Assembly (NCBI GenBank): GCA_002118135.1
Contig: BDIU01000146.1
Location: 432,102-496,101 of the forward strand
Source: Trebouxia sp. TZW2008
Taxonomy: Eukaryota; Chlorophyta; Trebouxiophyceae; Trebouxiales; Trebouxiaceae
Length of the DNA: 64,000 nucleotides
Direction: 5' to 3'
The translations under genes and the position numbers were made by a program. Of this stretch, positions 49,019 to 60,700 are shown piece after piece (positions within the stretch are counted from its first letter, which is position 1; each line of letters begins with the position of its first letter). The notes below the pieces were generated by a model. It was not told where the DNA came from. It saw nothing but the letters and a program-made list of their open reading frames with translations, and ran no database searches.

Positions 49019-49705
49019 ATGGCAAGTGCGGGCTTGCAGATTGACCCCACAGAGCTGACATTCCGCTTCGAGCTGAGGAAAATCATCCCTGTGACCCTTT
49101 CTTTGCACAATCCTACTGGAGAAAGAATAGCCTTCAAAGTCAAGACCACCAACCCCAAAAAGTATTGCGTTAGGCCTAGCTCAGGCGTGGTGGAGCCAGA
49201 AACCACACGCGATGTGCAAGTCATCATGCAAGCTCAGAGGGAATATCCAACCAACATGGCAGATTGCAAAGACAAGTTTCTAGTCCAGTGGTCAGCGCTT
49301 CCACCTCACATCCAAGAAGTCACCCCAGACCTCTTTGACACCACCATCAACAGAGATGTGCGACAAGCTCGCCTACGGGTCAATCTTGTTGGTCCTCCAA
49401 AACCCCCCTCACCAGTCCCTGAAGGCACAGAAGAGGAAGCTTCTCCAGTCAAAGAAGCTTTCAGAACTACTCCAGCTGTGCAAGGTGGTGCCGGCGCTGT
49501 ACCACAGTATGGCGATGATCGTGCTAGGCTGCAACAGCAGGTCGCAAGGCTTGAGAAGGAAAACCGTGATATAAATAGAAGGCTGCAGTCTTACCAATCA
49601 GGGCCTGCCAAATCTGGAGGTCAGCAGCTAATGAAAGGTGGCTTCAGCTTGGTACACATCATCATTGCCATTGTTGTGGCTTTCCTCATAGGCAGGTTTC
49701 TATAG
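49019..49705 (+). CDS. VAP: VAMP-associated protein (VAP27/VAP33 type)
   Basis: Intronless, 228 residues. Residues 1-125 form an MSP domain: LQIDPTELTFRFELRKIIPV, LHNPTGERIAFKVKTTNPKK, YCVRPSSGVVEP and DKFLVQW. This includes the KVKTT-PKKYCVRP block that binds FFAT motifs. A Pro/Glu linker follows (about 126-170), then a coiled coil (DDRARLQQQVARLEKENRDI) and a C-terminal anchor (FSLVHIIIAIVVAFLIGRFL), so the protein is tail-anchored in the ER. It tethers lipid-transfer proteins and plasma-membrane or organelle contacts. It is one of only two intronless genes here and shows no exon-copy debris. Confidence 0.96.
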   Translation: MASAGLQIDPTELTFRFELRKIIPVTLSLHNPTGERIAFKVKTTNPKKYCVRPSSGVVEPETTRDVQVIMQAQREYPTNMADCKDKFLVQWSALPPHIQEVTPDLFDTTINRDVRQARLRVNLVGPPKPPSPVPEGTEEEASPVKEAFRTTPAVQGGAGAVPQYGDDRARLQQQVARLEKENRDINRRLQSYQSGPAKSGGQQLMKGGFSLVHIIIAIVVAFLIGRFL

Positions 49706-50371
49706 ACAAAACAATTTTGGCTGTAGAGGCAATGCTGATTGCTAGAGTCTGCCGCTAAACATGCTAGAGGGCGTGTGGCATTGCGTACATTTGTTTCTTG
49801 CACCCTTGTAGCCTGACTTTCAATGCCATAGACCGAGTTTCACAGTGACTGTGCAAACCTGCAAGACTGGTACAAGTACGCGCCAGCTGTGTTCAAGCTG
49901 TGAGGTCATGATGGACAAAACAGAAATAGCATTTTGCTCTGTCCAAGGTATATAGCTTGATCACCTAGTCTTGCTCATTACGTGGATGCAGTGCTGCAGT
50001 CATGGACCATACTGTGACTTGTCACTCGAGGTGCAGCCTTGATGAACGATTGTCTGTCATTTGATGTTTGCTTCGAACAGCAGCTGACCACTCAACCAGC
50101 GTAAATGTGTGCATCAGCATAACTCTTTGTTCGAAGTGTTGTTACCGCCATGTGACTTTCCTACATCAGGTCCAACAATGAGGCAAAAGGCACGCTATGC
50201 ATGGCTGCAACAGCATTGCACGCCTCAGTGAAATCGAAGCAAAGGGCGAAGTACTGCAGGTGAGCTCAATGACATCCTATGACATCTGGATTCAACGACA
50301 ACAGCAAGCAGTCAGCTTCTCGGAAAGATGACTTGACAAATACATGGCATTCAGATGAATAAAGTCCCACA
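49706..50371. other. Intergenic between convergent 3' ends (VAP and LRR)
   Basis: 666 bp. No coding sequence recognised. Confidence 0.6.
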
Positions 50372-51757
50372 TCAGTACGGCCAACCCAGAAAGCCAGCAT
50401 ACTGCTCACCAGAGGTATGGCAATCCGCATAAAGCTTTCTTAACAAGGGCAGGCGTTCCTTCAAAATCCTATGCATAGATGCTGTTGTGCTGGGGCAATC
50501 TGTCAAGTTCAAACGAGTCAGATTCCTGCAGGCAGTAAGCTGAATGACATCTTGATCCCGCCAATTGCCTACAGACATGTCAAGGTCGCAAAGAGCATTC
50601 AATCCTGTCAACAGAGTCACCCAACTGCTGCTGAAAGCACAGCAATGCATATCCAACGTGCTCAACTTCTTGAGTGATGACAAAACCTGAACACCCCATG
50701 TCTGTATATTGATACATTTCGCAAAGCGCAAGACCTGCAAATTGGTCAGGTGCTGCAATGGAAACAGTGTCTGAATACCACTTAGATCAGTCAAGTCCAA
50801 AACTTCGAGAGCCATCAGATGGTTCAGACCTTCTATGGAAGTCATACGCCCTACAGCACGCAGATCCAGGGCAATCAGGCTGGTCAGTGAGCTGACTTCC
50901 TGAATGGACGTCAGATAAGGTAGAGAATCCGACATGTTTAACTCAATGAGTTGTCCCAGCTTGCAAATCGCTGCAAAAGCATCCCGAGATGCCGTGCTGT
51001 GCAAAACAATGTTTGCTTTGTGGCCTGCAGGCTGTATGTAGTCTGTGTGCATAACCTCGCAAAGTTCAAGTGTACGGAGTTGCGTTAGCTTCGTCAGAGC
51101 CTCCCAAGCTGGCTCACTGACTGCTAAACGAGACAGGCTAAGTGTGTATAGAAGTGGCATGTTTGCGGCTTGGCGCAATACATGCATGGCTGCAGTCTCG
51201 TCCTCATAGCAGTGTGGTCCATCTGGCACTGTATAGACCTCAGGACCCCGGACGTACAAGGTTTGAAGCCTTTGAAGCTGACTTAGTCTGAAATGACCCA
51301 AATCTCCAAGAGGACATAGACTGAGCCACTTCAGATTGTACAGCTGCTGTACCGCTTGGCTCGAGGGTGATGGGACGGTCACACCATAGTTGCCGGCGTG
51401 AAGAATCTCTATGCTCGTCAAATTGAGTAGCGGCTGCAGGTTGACCGCTGATCGCGGACGGCAGGAAGACAAGTCGACGTGTGTGAGGTTGGCAAAAGTC
51501 CGGGCAATTTGACTAAGTTTTTGCTCAGAATGAGCATACTGTGGATGCAAGACCTGCCTAGCGTCATTTGCGGCCAGAAGCCAAGCCTTGCAGACTAAAC
51601 GTATGCTTTTCAACACGGCATGTTGACCTTCGCTTTCGCTGGCAGCTAGAATATGCTGCAGGAAACAGCTCACAATGTCTGTCCAGTCTGCGCTGCTTGC
51701 ATCGGCGTTCATCGGCAAAGGTGAGCTCCGCAACGCAGTCGATCGCAGTAACAGCAT
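50372..51757 (-). CDS. Leucine-rich repeat protein with F-box-like N-terminus
   Basis: Intronless, 461 residues. The N-terminus (WTDIVSCFLQHILAASESEG, then LVCKAWLLAANDAR) resembles the helical start of F-box/plant LRR proteins, but a full F-box is not clear. From about residue 85 come roughly a dozen LRRs of the type LTHVDLSSC, LKWLSLCPL, LRTLELCEV, LIELNMSDSL, LIALDLRAVG, LEVLDLTDL, LSTLDMHCC and LTRLNLTDC. The pattern suits a substrate-recognition subunit of an SCF ligase or an algal LRR of unknown target. A second in-frame ATG at codon 16 is an alternative start. No signal peptide or membrane segment. Confidence 0.85.
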   Translation of the reverse strand: MLLLRSTALRSSPLPMNADASSADWTDIVSCFLQHILAASESEGQHAVLKSIRLVCKAWLLAANDARQVLHPQYAHSEQKLSQIARTFANLTHVDLSSCRPRSAVNLQPLLNLTSIEILHAGNYGVTVPSPSSQAVQQLYNLKWLSLCPLGDLGHFRLSQLQRLQTLYVRGPEVYTVPDGPHCYEDETAAMHVLRQAANMPLLYTLSLSRLAVSEPAWEALTKLTQLRTLELCEVMHTDYIQPAGHKANIVLHSTASRDAFAAICKLGQLIELNMSDSLPYLTSIQEVSSLTSLIALDLRAVGRMTSIEGLNHLMALEVLDLTDLSGIQTLFPLQHLTNLQVLRFAKCINIQTWGVQVLSSLKKLSTLDMHCCAFSSSWVTLLTGLNALCDLDMSVGNWRDQDVIQLTACRNLTRLNLTDCPSTTASMHRILKERLPLLRKLYADCHTSGEQYAGFLGWPY

Positions 51758-52741
51758 GGTCGCAGTGTCACTTGATTAGTCATAACACACCTGGCTGAGC
51801 AGTGGCATGCAGGCTGCATGATGCAGCAGTGCTGCAGCAGCACCAGGCCTTTACACCCCCTGCTTTCCCTGGGGGGGAGCATCCAAAACCGCGCACGGCT
51901 GAAGGGCGCCCCACACACATTTGCATCAATATCAGTACATCACTTGTGTAGCCCACACAAACTGCCCTAACATGCCTGCACCCCCCGCAAACCTGCACAC
52001 ACGGTATGGGCCAACCCGAGATCTTCAGAGGCCCTGTAGAGGCCTGTGCAGCACTGTGACTGTGCTTGCAACTTGGAACGCCTGCTTCAGGCGTCAGAAC
52101 TGCCCAACAGAAGCTCCTACAGCGCTGACGCGACACGCATTGCGCTTTGCTACATACCTTAACATGTGCACCAACACCTGCAGTCTCAGAGAGCTCACTT
52201 GGGAATAAGGATGGACATGCACGTGTTTTAAACATTGTTTGATCACGCAGGCGGCTCATGGCATCAAGCATCAGCAACACTAGCGCCACTTGATCGTCAG
52301 CACAACCTGTGCTGTGCCTCTGTGCAGCATGCACAGCCAGGTGCATGATCAAACAAAGTCAACGCTTGATGCTATTTGACTTACTTGTTGCTGATCTCGT
52401 GTTGAGCGTCGAGGTTCCGGCTTGCCGCCCTAAGCCCGCGCTTTACATCGTCAGCATCACTTGATTGTGTTGCACTGTTTGCATTCGATCAGACAACACC
52501 CTTGTTGGCGTTCTTGTCTAGACCTAAGCATGCACGCCTGTCCAGCCCGCGCAGCAGGCGCTTTAGGATCGATCCGTTTGAGCTGTGATTGAGCCAGGCC
52601 GTGATAAGCTCAAAGCGCGTGCTCGAGCGCAAAATGGGTCCAGGCCACCACAACCGTGGGAAAGCCTTCAGGATCTGTGTAAACGGACTTGATCACCGTG
52701 TGGCGGTGCAGTCGTCGGCGTGAAAGGCTGAGTCCAACAAG
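51758..52741. promoter_or_regulatory. Divergent intergenic region, LRR/transporter
   Basis: 984 bp between head-to-head starts. A minus-strand open frame of 190 codons at 51780-52352 is Cys/Ser-rich with no domain or splice support, and I treat it as chance. Confidence 0.45.
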
Positions 52742-55700
52742 ATGCACGCTGAAAGACGTACAACCAAATCAGGCGGACCGAACAAGCGTCTGGTGCAGCC
52801 GCGTCACCTTATCGTCCTGGCTTGTTTCTTGGCAACATTGTCAGCCTATGTTGAGCGTGTGGGATTCAGTATTGCATATACAGCGATGGCAAAGAGTGCT
52901 GAGGTCGATGAAGCTACAAAGGGCACTGTCCTGTCAGCATTCTATTGGGGCTATGGGTTATCACAGGTTAGCGTGCATATGCATGCCTACAGCTAAGCAC
53001 CCGCGTATGGTGTCCCTGCTTTGTTCATAGCGCTCAACAAATCTTTGCTTGTCTCCTTAGCTACAAAACTCCATGCCGATGCAACACAGAAATCTCATAA
53101 TGCTTTAGCAGCTTCCTTTCCGTTGCATCTCCCCAATAGCAACAAAGGGACAGCAATGGCAAGCTGCTGTGTCGAGTCATGTTAATCATGCTGTTGCATC
53201 ATTGCATATTGCTCAAGCCGTTATTTCACAACAGAAACTTGTTGATGCAGGTTCCAGGAGGATGGGCAGCACAGCGATGGGGAGGCCGGCGAATGCTCAT
53301 GGTGTCTTTTGGGCTCTGGTCAACTGCCTCAATTCTTACTCCAGGGTCTGCTTCCAGCAACTCAGCTATCATTTCAGCAAGGGTGGCAGTGGGAGTGGCT
53401 CAGGGCTTTTTGATACCCTCTGTCCATACTGTCTTGTCGCAGGTGCGTGCTGTAAGCTTGCTTGGCAATATCATTGTGTGACTATGCTGGGAACACAGTG
53501 CTTCTGTCATGTACTGAAACCAACAAGTTGGCAAATTCACTGCATGAGTTGTCTATTTAGTCCCTGCACAGATGCACCGAAGTAATTCCACAGCCCACCA
53601 CAAGCTGTATGCAGCTTGCCGTCCCGTACATCCCATCACACTACCTCGAGTTCAAGACATAAACAAGCATGGGGGAGGGGGTTGCTGAAGTCACTGTATC
53701 AATCTCATATCATAAGCACAATTTATGTGATGGGCTTTTGCAATGGATCCCACTGCATCAGAGAACCAAAGCAGTGTCTCTCAGCACATCTGTCTTGTGA
53801 CTACATTTGTGACTTCTCCACTGTACTGATCTGACGGCACTCACATGCGGTGGGCTGTTGAGGTAGATTCCGCCGCATGAAAGGGCCAAGGCAGTGTCTC
53901 TCAGCACTTCTGGCATGTACCTAGGCTCATTCTGCACAGATCAGCAGCAAGGGTAGGCCACATGTACAATGCTTGTCAAGTCTCCACTGCATCCAGTCCA
54001 GCTGTCCAACAAACATGTGGTGGGTTTCTGCAGTGAATTTTGCCGCACAAGAGGGCCAAAGCAGTGTCTCTCAGCACTTCCGGCATGTACCTAGGCTCAG
54101 CCGCCGGGGTATTCATTCTGCAAAGCATAATAGCAAGGATAGGCCACATGTACAATGCTTGTCAAGTCTCTACTGCACTCAGTCCAGCTGTCCAATAAAC
54201 ATGTGGTGAATTTCTGCAGTGGATACCACCGCATGAGAGGGCCAAAGCAGTCTCTCTCAGCACTTCTGGCATGTACCTAGGCTCAGCCGCCGGCATGCTG
54301 GTTCTGCCAAGCATAGCAGCAAGGGCAGGACCTGGAACCCTGTTGAAGGTTGTGGGAGGCCTAGGGTTTGCTTGGCTGGCTTTCTGGCTCTTGGTCGGCA
54401 AAGAGGTCCCTCACAGGTAACACTTGACGACAGCAGTGTGTCTGTTTGTGTGAACAAGCACAGCAGTAAGGGCAGGACCTGCAGCCCTGCTGAAGGTTGT
54501 GGGGGGCGCAGGGTTTGCCTGGCTAGCTTTCTGGCTCCTTGTTGGCAAGAAAGTCCCTCACAGGTGACTGTTTGAGATGTCTGATACAGTGCAGACTCTA
54601 AGCAAGAATGTCTTTTATCACAAGTCTTGCTAGTGATAATTGGTGAAAGGATTCCTCAATATGTGACATTGCATGGCAAAATATCTGTGACTCTGCACAA
54701 GGCTCTCTGCTACTTGACACACCAGGTTCATATAGATGATGCTGCAAGGCAGAGTCACTATTTTGCCACAATTCCTGCCGTATGAATTGTTAGGCAGATG
54801 CATGTCTCTCATGATTGAGCATGGTTGTGTCCTTTCATCTTGAACAGAACTCGCAGCAAACAAGCACATGCCCTGTGCTGAAGTGACAGCTGTCATCATG
54901 TCATGCAGGCTGACCACCATACCACTGGCAGCTGGCGAGAAGCAGAAGGGCCGCATCCCAGCTACCCCTTGGCTGCGCATGATGACTCACCCTGCAGTGT
55001 GGGCCATCATCATCAACAACTTTGCCTTTCACTACGCCTTCTACGTCGTGATGAACTGGCTACCAACCTATACTGACAAGGTACATACTACTCTCAAAAG
55101 CAACACACATGGCTTGCTTGAGTTGCTGTCATGTTTTGCTTGTGATGCATCATAAGCATGTCATGCTTCACATGGCTCTGACGCCCAAGCTTGAGCAGGA
55201 CGCTTGCGCTCATTTCTGCATATGCGTGCTATTTCCTCTGGAGTGGAGGATCTTGATGGCTGCAATCAGTGAGATTCAACCATGCCTCATACTGGTGTAT
55301 GCTGTTGCATTGAGTGCTGTTGTTGCAGCCCTGTGCTGCATTTGGTTTATGTATGCTATTGCATTGGATGCTATCTCTGCAGCCCTCTACCACCACCATC
55401 ACTATACCTTCTTGAGTGGAAGTCTCTGAACAAGTGACATGCCTAGCTGCAAAGTTTGAGATTGCTACTGCACATGTTGTACTTGTATTATTAATTTGTA
55501 CATTGTGCATGATTGTTGAAGGCATCGGGTGCCCTTTTCTAGGTGTTGCATGCTGATCTGGCTGACTTGGGACTGGCCAAAACGCTGCCTTACCTGGCCA
55601 TGTTTGCAAGCTCCAATTTGGGCGGCTGGGCAGGTGACGACTTGATACACAGCCGTAGGTTGCCAACAGCCAGAGCTCGCAAGATTGTAAACACATCTGG

Positions 55701-57051
55701 TGAGCTCTGCTTTGCCCTCTCAATTGTGTACTTGATCTTGAGAGCTGCATGTATGGCTATAGAAACCTTGCTCGTCTAAGCTTGAGGGTGCCGGGTGCAA
55801 GATTGTTGATTGCATGATGAAATCAGCCTGGATCATCTCACAGGCGCCGAGCAAGCTCGCTGATCACAGAACTAAGCAAGCATGCATTGCAGCATCATGA
55901 CTAGCTCTTGCCACTTTCACCACAATGATCATCACTTCAATCACATGCGTACACTTTGCTAATACACTCACTTTGCAGCACTTGAAATCGCTGTTCTGCA
56001 GGCTTTATTGGAGCTGCCATCTCACTGATGTTTATGCCACAAGCAAGCAGTGTGGCCAGTGGCGTGACTGCCACCACCAGTGCCTTGGCTTTGGCAGGCT
56101 TTGCCAGAGGAGGCTTCTCAGTGAACCATATGGACATTGCACCCAGATATGCCGGCATACTGATGGGCATATCAAACACAGCTGGAACCTTGGCAGGTAC
56201 GCATTGTGACTGCGTCATGCATGGGTATTGCACCCAAATTTGCTGGCATACTGATCGGCATCTCAAACTCAGCTGGAAACTTGGCAGGTGTGAATTGTGA
56301 CTGCGTCATACACTTCGATACAAGCTTGCAAAAAGGTGGACGCAGGGCCTTGGCTTGCTGTGCACCCTATACTGGGTTTGTAGCTAGATAGGCAAATGTG
56401 ATTGCAAAAGTGATTTGTGTCATTTTGTCATTGGGAGCCAACACAAAACCTTTTTTGTTGTCTCTCGAAAACTGCAAGCTTGGCTTCGAGGGGTGATTCA
56501 TGTTACAAAAGTCAGAATCGTCCTCCATTTCGGCAGCGAAAGCACAAACTCCTTGATTCCGTCTTCGCGCTATATATAGCACTGAAATGCCCTTCACAAC
56601 ATCCGAACATAGCTCAGATGGCTAGAGCGGCCGACTGTAGATGTTAAAACAGAGATCGGCAGGTCCCTGGTTCGACTCCGGGTGTTCGGACATCCTACTT
56701 TTGTTTTTTGATAGAACAGAAGGGGTTGCCCTTGGTGTTCGCAGCTCCGTAATTTTTGCAGCAATGCGACATAGTTTTTGGAACAATGCCAGCACATTGC
56801 CGCTACATTTTAGCAATGTCCAGTAGCAATTGATTCTTGGGTGATTATATTCCAGCAACACATTTTGCAATGCAGGTGTCATTGGAGTAGCAGTAACAGG
56901 AGTGATGCTCAACACAGCACCCAGTGATGTCAAGTCCAGTGGTTGGTTTCAGGCGTTTGCGACATGTGCAGTCCAATGCATAGTTGGCAGCATCATCTTT
57001 GTACTGTTTGCTCAGGGCAACAGGTTGTTTGGCAATGATCCAGACAGCTGA
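52742..57051 (+). CDS. SLC17/PHT4-type anion transporter (major facilitator superfamily)
   Basis: Seven exons join in phase to 437 residues: 52742-52966, 53251-53442, 54220-54416, 54909-55080, 55543-55699, 56002-56196 and 56876-57051. Family motifs occur in order: [96 protein letters not shown] and [20 protein letters not shown] with [12 protein letters not shown]. These are the hallmarks of phosphate/organic-anion carriers of the PHT4 (ANTR) and vesicular SLC17 group. The short N-terminus has no obvious plastid leader, so the membrane is uncertain. Exon 3 is the last and only intact member of a four-copy exon array. Exon 6 has a broken partial copy, and intron 6 carries tRNA-Tyr. Confidence 0.93.
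53738..54165 (+). pseudogene. Three dead copies of transporter exon 3
   Basis: Copies begin at 53744 (TGG, but acceptor AG changed to AA and a stop at 53798-53800), 53864 (first codon TAG instead of TGG, followed by a deletion) and 54034 (acceptor intact, first codon TGA instead of TGG). All keep the stretch [13 protein letters not shown] or a variant. The intact exon begins TGG at 54220. Offsets are 120, 170 and 186 bp. Confidence 0.95.
54457..54563 (+). repeat. Open copy of the 3' half of transporter exon 3
   Basis: Repeats the exon 3 end 147 bp downstream, encoding [20 protein letters not shown] then [13 protein letters not shown] with a GT donor, still open and with mainly conservative changes. 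An acceptor-like CAG precedes it, but the resulting length (97 or 100 bp) would shift the frame if simply included. Confidence 0.9.
56205..56300 (+). repeat. Copy of transporter exon 6 3' edge with donor
   Basis: The last part of exon 6 (from ATG 56130) is repeated with a 91-bp offset, encoding [20 protein letters not shown], followed by LAG and a GT donor, plus the intron start ATTGTGACTGCGTCAT. No acceptor precedes it. Confidence 0.93.
56603..56690 (+). tRNA. trnY: tRNA-Tyr (GTA) with intron
   Basis: The acceptor stem CCGAACA/TGTTCGG gives the eukaryotic tyrosine identity pair C1-G72 with discriminator A at 56690. The D arm is GCTC/GAGC, the anticodon stem GCCGA/TCGGC, the loop CTGTAGA with anticodon GTA (56637-56639), and the T arm CCTGG-TTCGACT-CCGGG. 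A 14-nt intron (56641-56654) sits one base 3' of the anticodon, the standard place. Mature length is 74 nt before CCA. The A and B boxes are present. TTTTGTTTTTT at 56699-56709 is a Pol III terminator. The gene lies in the sense orientation inside the last transporter intron. Confidence 0.97.
56699..56709 (+). terminator. Pol III T-run terminator of tRNA-Tyr
   Basis: TTTTGTTTTTT begins 9 bp after the discriminator base. Confidence 0.8.
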
Positions 57052-57718
57052 CACATATATTATGTTTATACAAATTGTAACAACACATTTACTGTATGAA
57101 GCATATGCGTGGTGGCACTGCTGCATGTCATAGATCAATGGTACATTGTACAATGGCAACAGTGTTCCAACAACAATGCACATCTACAACTGCCCTATGT
57201 ACAGAAGTCAAGCCTGAGTGCATCAACTCAATGAGTTGTATGGTGATGGGCTAGAGGCAATGGTCATGGCTACACATGCAAATATACAAAGATAAACCAA
57301 ATCAATGCATCCAACAGCAGACTCCGCCCTTCATCCAGACTGCTGTATCTCATAACAGGTCCTGCAGGTCACATTCAGTGTCATTCAAGCATTCAGCACA
57401 ACAATGCTTGTTTCCACGTGTGGATGAATCACATTGATGCAAAAACAGCTGTGCAAACAGTCACATGTGCAATGCAGTATGCTGGACGATTTAAAAGCTA
57501 GTCACAAGTCAGATGCGTCTATGTGTATGCTACAGAGCTGAAGTTTGTAGCAGCAAGGATACATTTAGTCTTGAGCAAATATCGAGCGCATTTTGGCTCT
57601 GCAGTGGAAAAGTGAAAGCAAGCACACGTGGCTCTGAGCTCTCAACATGCGTTGACAAGACAGATGACAGACTTGCTGTATGTGAGCCACGCAGTGACTC
57701 ATGACCTACCTTGAGCGT
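57052..57718. other. Intergenic between convergent 3' ends
   Basis: 667 bp between the transporter stop and the pseudokinase stop. No coding sequence recognised. Confidence 0.6.
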
Positions 57719-60700
57719 TCAGCCTTGCAGGAAACCATGCCGTACAGCTTCTGCAGCACTCATGCTCCTTGCTGCAGATGGATTCAGCATGCGGCAGAAG
57801 AACTCTGCTGCTTGCCTCCTTGCTGATGCAGGCACTGCTTGCAGCAGAGGAACGAGTCTCGCTCTGAACTCCTCACCATGCTTGTCTCTGCTGGCATCCT
57901 CCTTGGTCTGTGACATGTGCAGAGATCAGCTTGTTGTAGAGCTCACAATACTATTGCATGAAGTTGTGCAATAATTGTGCACTGCATTGTTTACTGCACA
58001 ATTTTATACCATGTGGGTCACTGCAAGCTGTCTGCAGCCCAGCAATGGACCGCGCAGATGCACAGTGCTTGCCTGACAGCACAACCCACAAGCACCCTAC
58101 ATCTGCCATAATGCTGTACAGTACCGTATCCATCAACAGGACCGTATTCAAGGGACTACAGCACACACAGGAGGCAAAAGCCAGCTTACCATAGGGTTTA
58201 GCAGCTCCTTCACATGGCTGGAAGCTGCCTCAAAGCCTGATACACTCAGCCCCTCATGAGTGCCCTCCACAGCCTGTCCCTCCTTCTTCTGAGAAGGTGG
58301 CTTTGACCTGAACTGCTTGCGGTTGAGCCACAGCAGGCCCATCACACCAACAGCGTACAAGTCTGCTGCCTTGCCAACCTCACCTGCAAGTCATGATGAT
58401 CAGATTGCCTGCTGAACCTTGTCATGCTAGAGTAGCCAGTAATGCTCAAATGGGTCTGCCGGTCAAGCTATACAAATACAAAACCTGATTCAGTGACTTT
58501 GAGTCTGCCACTCAAAATCACTGAAAAAGGTGAAATGATTGATACTGCAAGCTCAGAAGTATGTCTGCTTGCTGAACCAGAAGGAATGAGCACATGATCA
58601 CAGGTGCAGTGTTGCTTTTGCCGTTCAGCACATGATGACAAGGTGTCAGCTGACTTGCTCAGTGAGGCTGACATTCATCCTGGCTTACACCAGAACCCAA
58701 GTCCATGAAGGTGACAGCCTTCTTTGGGTCCATCACCATCACACTGTCAGGCGTCAAGTGGCCAATCGCAATCCCATATTCCCCATGCAGACTGGCCAAG
58801 CCCTGCAGCATGCTCATGCTCAGCTATAAGTACAACATGCAACACTGCACCACAAGTGCACCATGCAACACTGCACAGGCCTAACAGGCCTGGTAAGGCT
58901 TCATCAAAAGCAAGTTGCAGCAGGCTGCAGTACTGAACACATCAGCTACTCCATCCGGCATCTGAGCGCAGCGCAGGTGGACATGACAGACCCACACCAC
59001 TGCATTTGGCACTTTGATGCAGCGGCAGTGCTGTGTTTCATGTTGGACATATGACCACATACATAGTACCCACACATTTATATGCATGCATGCAAACACA
59101 CAGACAGACAGACAGATAGATGACTATAAACACACATGTTTACATATACTTACATATACGTAAGAATGTGCCTCAGTGAGTCAGTATGGACGTACCTGCA
59201 GCACCTTCCTAAGGCCTGAGACCACCTCCTGCACCAGCTTTGTCCCCTTGTTCTGAGCAGTGACCAGAGCCATGTGCTTTGTCAAGCTCACACCCTCCAA
59301 GCAGCTGCTCAACAGCACAATCAACTTGTCAGTATGGTGAAGTTCACAAGTAGAAAGCATGCAGCATCTGTGTCATGGCACAAAGCCTGGCATCAGCTTC
59401 GTGCCCTTCTTCTGGCTGGTGGTATTTGTCATGTGCTCCGTTAAAGTCAGCCGCACCAAACGGCTGTTCAACAGATATAGGAAAGATGTTAGCATCGTAT
59501 CAAGCTCAAACAACAGAGGATGAATGCTGCGTAATAACTGCATGCTGCATTGATGTATTGCAATGAATTAGCTGCAGCAAGTGTTCAAAGTATGTTTCAG
59601 CATACTAAGCTAAGCATGCTGTCAGGATGGAACCCCAAAATACGGTTGCCTTTGAGCCCATGTGCCTGCTACATCATTCACACAACATTGCTGCTACATG
59701 TTGATCAGCTCAATCCAGAAGCCTATGTTCATGCAGCACTTATTCTGTGAAGCTGGCCATCTGGCAAAATCCAGACACCTCATTCAAAAACAGAACACTC
59801 TCTTGCAATGTCCCCTTGTTGCAGGATTTTGGTGCAAATGCACATGATACTGTGCTGCAAATTGCAACATCTGAGCAGTTTGCAACCCAACTTCATACTG
59901 AAATGCCCACACCCACAAAGCAAATGTCAAGGGGAACTCAGTGCATGTGTAGTCTTACTTGAATGAAAGGCAGGACTGCATCTGTCCCTGCTCAGTGGTT
60001 GCCAACCAAGACTTTTGCACCACAGGGCAAAGGCTGCTACTGCCAGATCCCAGCAGCTTTAACCTGGCTATCTCCTTGGATGCTGACAGCGCATCAGCTG
60101 GCGTGTTAAATGATGTAACCTTCAATGTCACAGCAGTTCTCCTCAGAGTGTCCTTGCCACTAGCCACCCACTCTTCAGCGCTGCACAGCATAAGAAGATG
60201 TTAACTGCAGATCCAGTGCACATAGTGCCTTCAGATGAGCCTGACTTGAACTGCCTCCTGCTGCCCTCACAAGCGCATCCGGTATAAAACAATGTTGACT
60301 GCGGGTCCAGTGCATTGTAGTGTCTTGAGAAAGTGCTGACTTTGAGTGGCGCATGCTGCCCCAGCACAAGAGTAATGCATGTATACAGGCTTGCACATGC
60401 GTGGGTGCTTGTGCTGCACATCATGATGTCACGAATCAGGCAACTGCTCATAGGCTGGTGGCCAAGGCAGCCTCACAAAGCTGAAACATGAGGCCAAGAT
60501 CCGATTTGTGGCAAAGAAGCTTACTAGTGCACGGCCGCCATGCCACAACAGATGACTATCTTGGCATTGACGTCAGTGAGCCAAACCGCTCTTGCTGAGT
60601 GTACGAGCTTGCAAGCATGTACATGCATAGCTGTGCTTGCTCGTACAGGGCGATGCCATAGCCCCAAACCAGACACTTGCTCAGTTGCTGGTAGCATGAC

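Noticed and set aside
51780..52352. 190-codon minus-strand open frame
   Set aside because: Cys/Ser-rich without domain, repeats or splice partners, and sits in a divergent promoter region.
56641..56654. Insertion breaking a tRNA gene (pseudogene)
   Set aside because: The 14 nt lie exactly one base 3' of the anticodon, the standard tRNA-Tyr intron position, and all stems pair.
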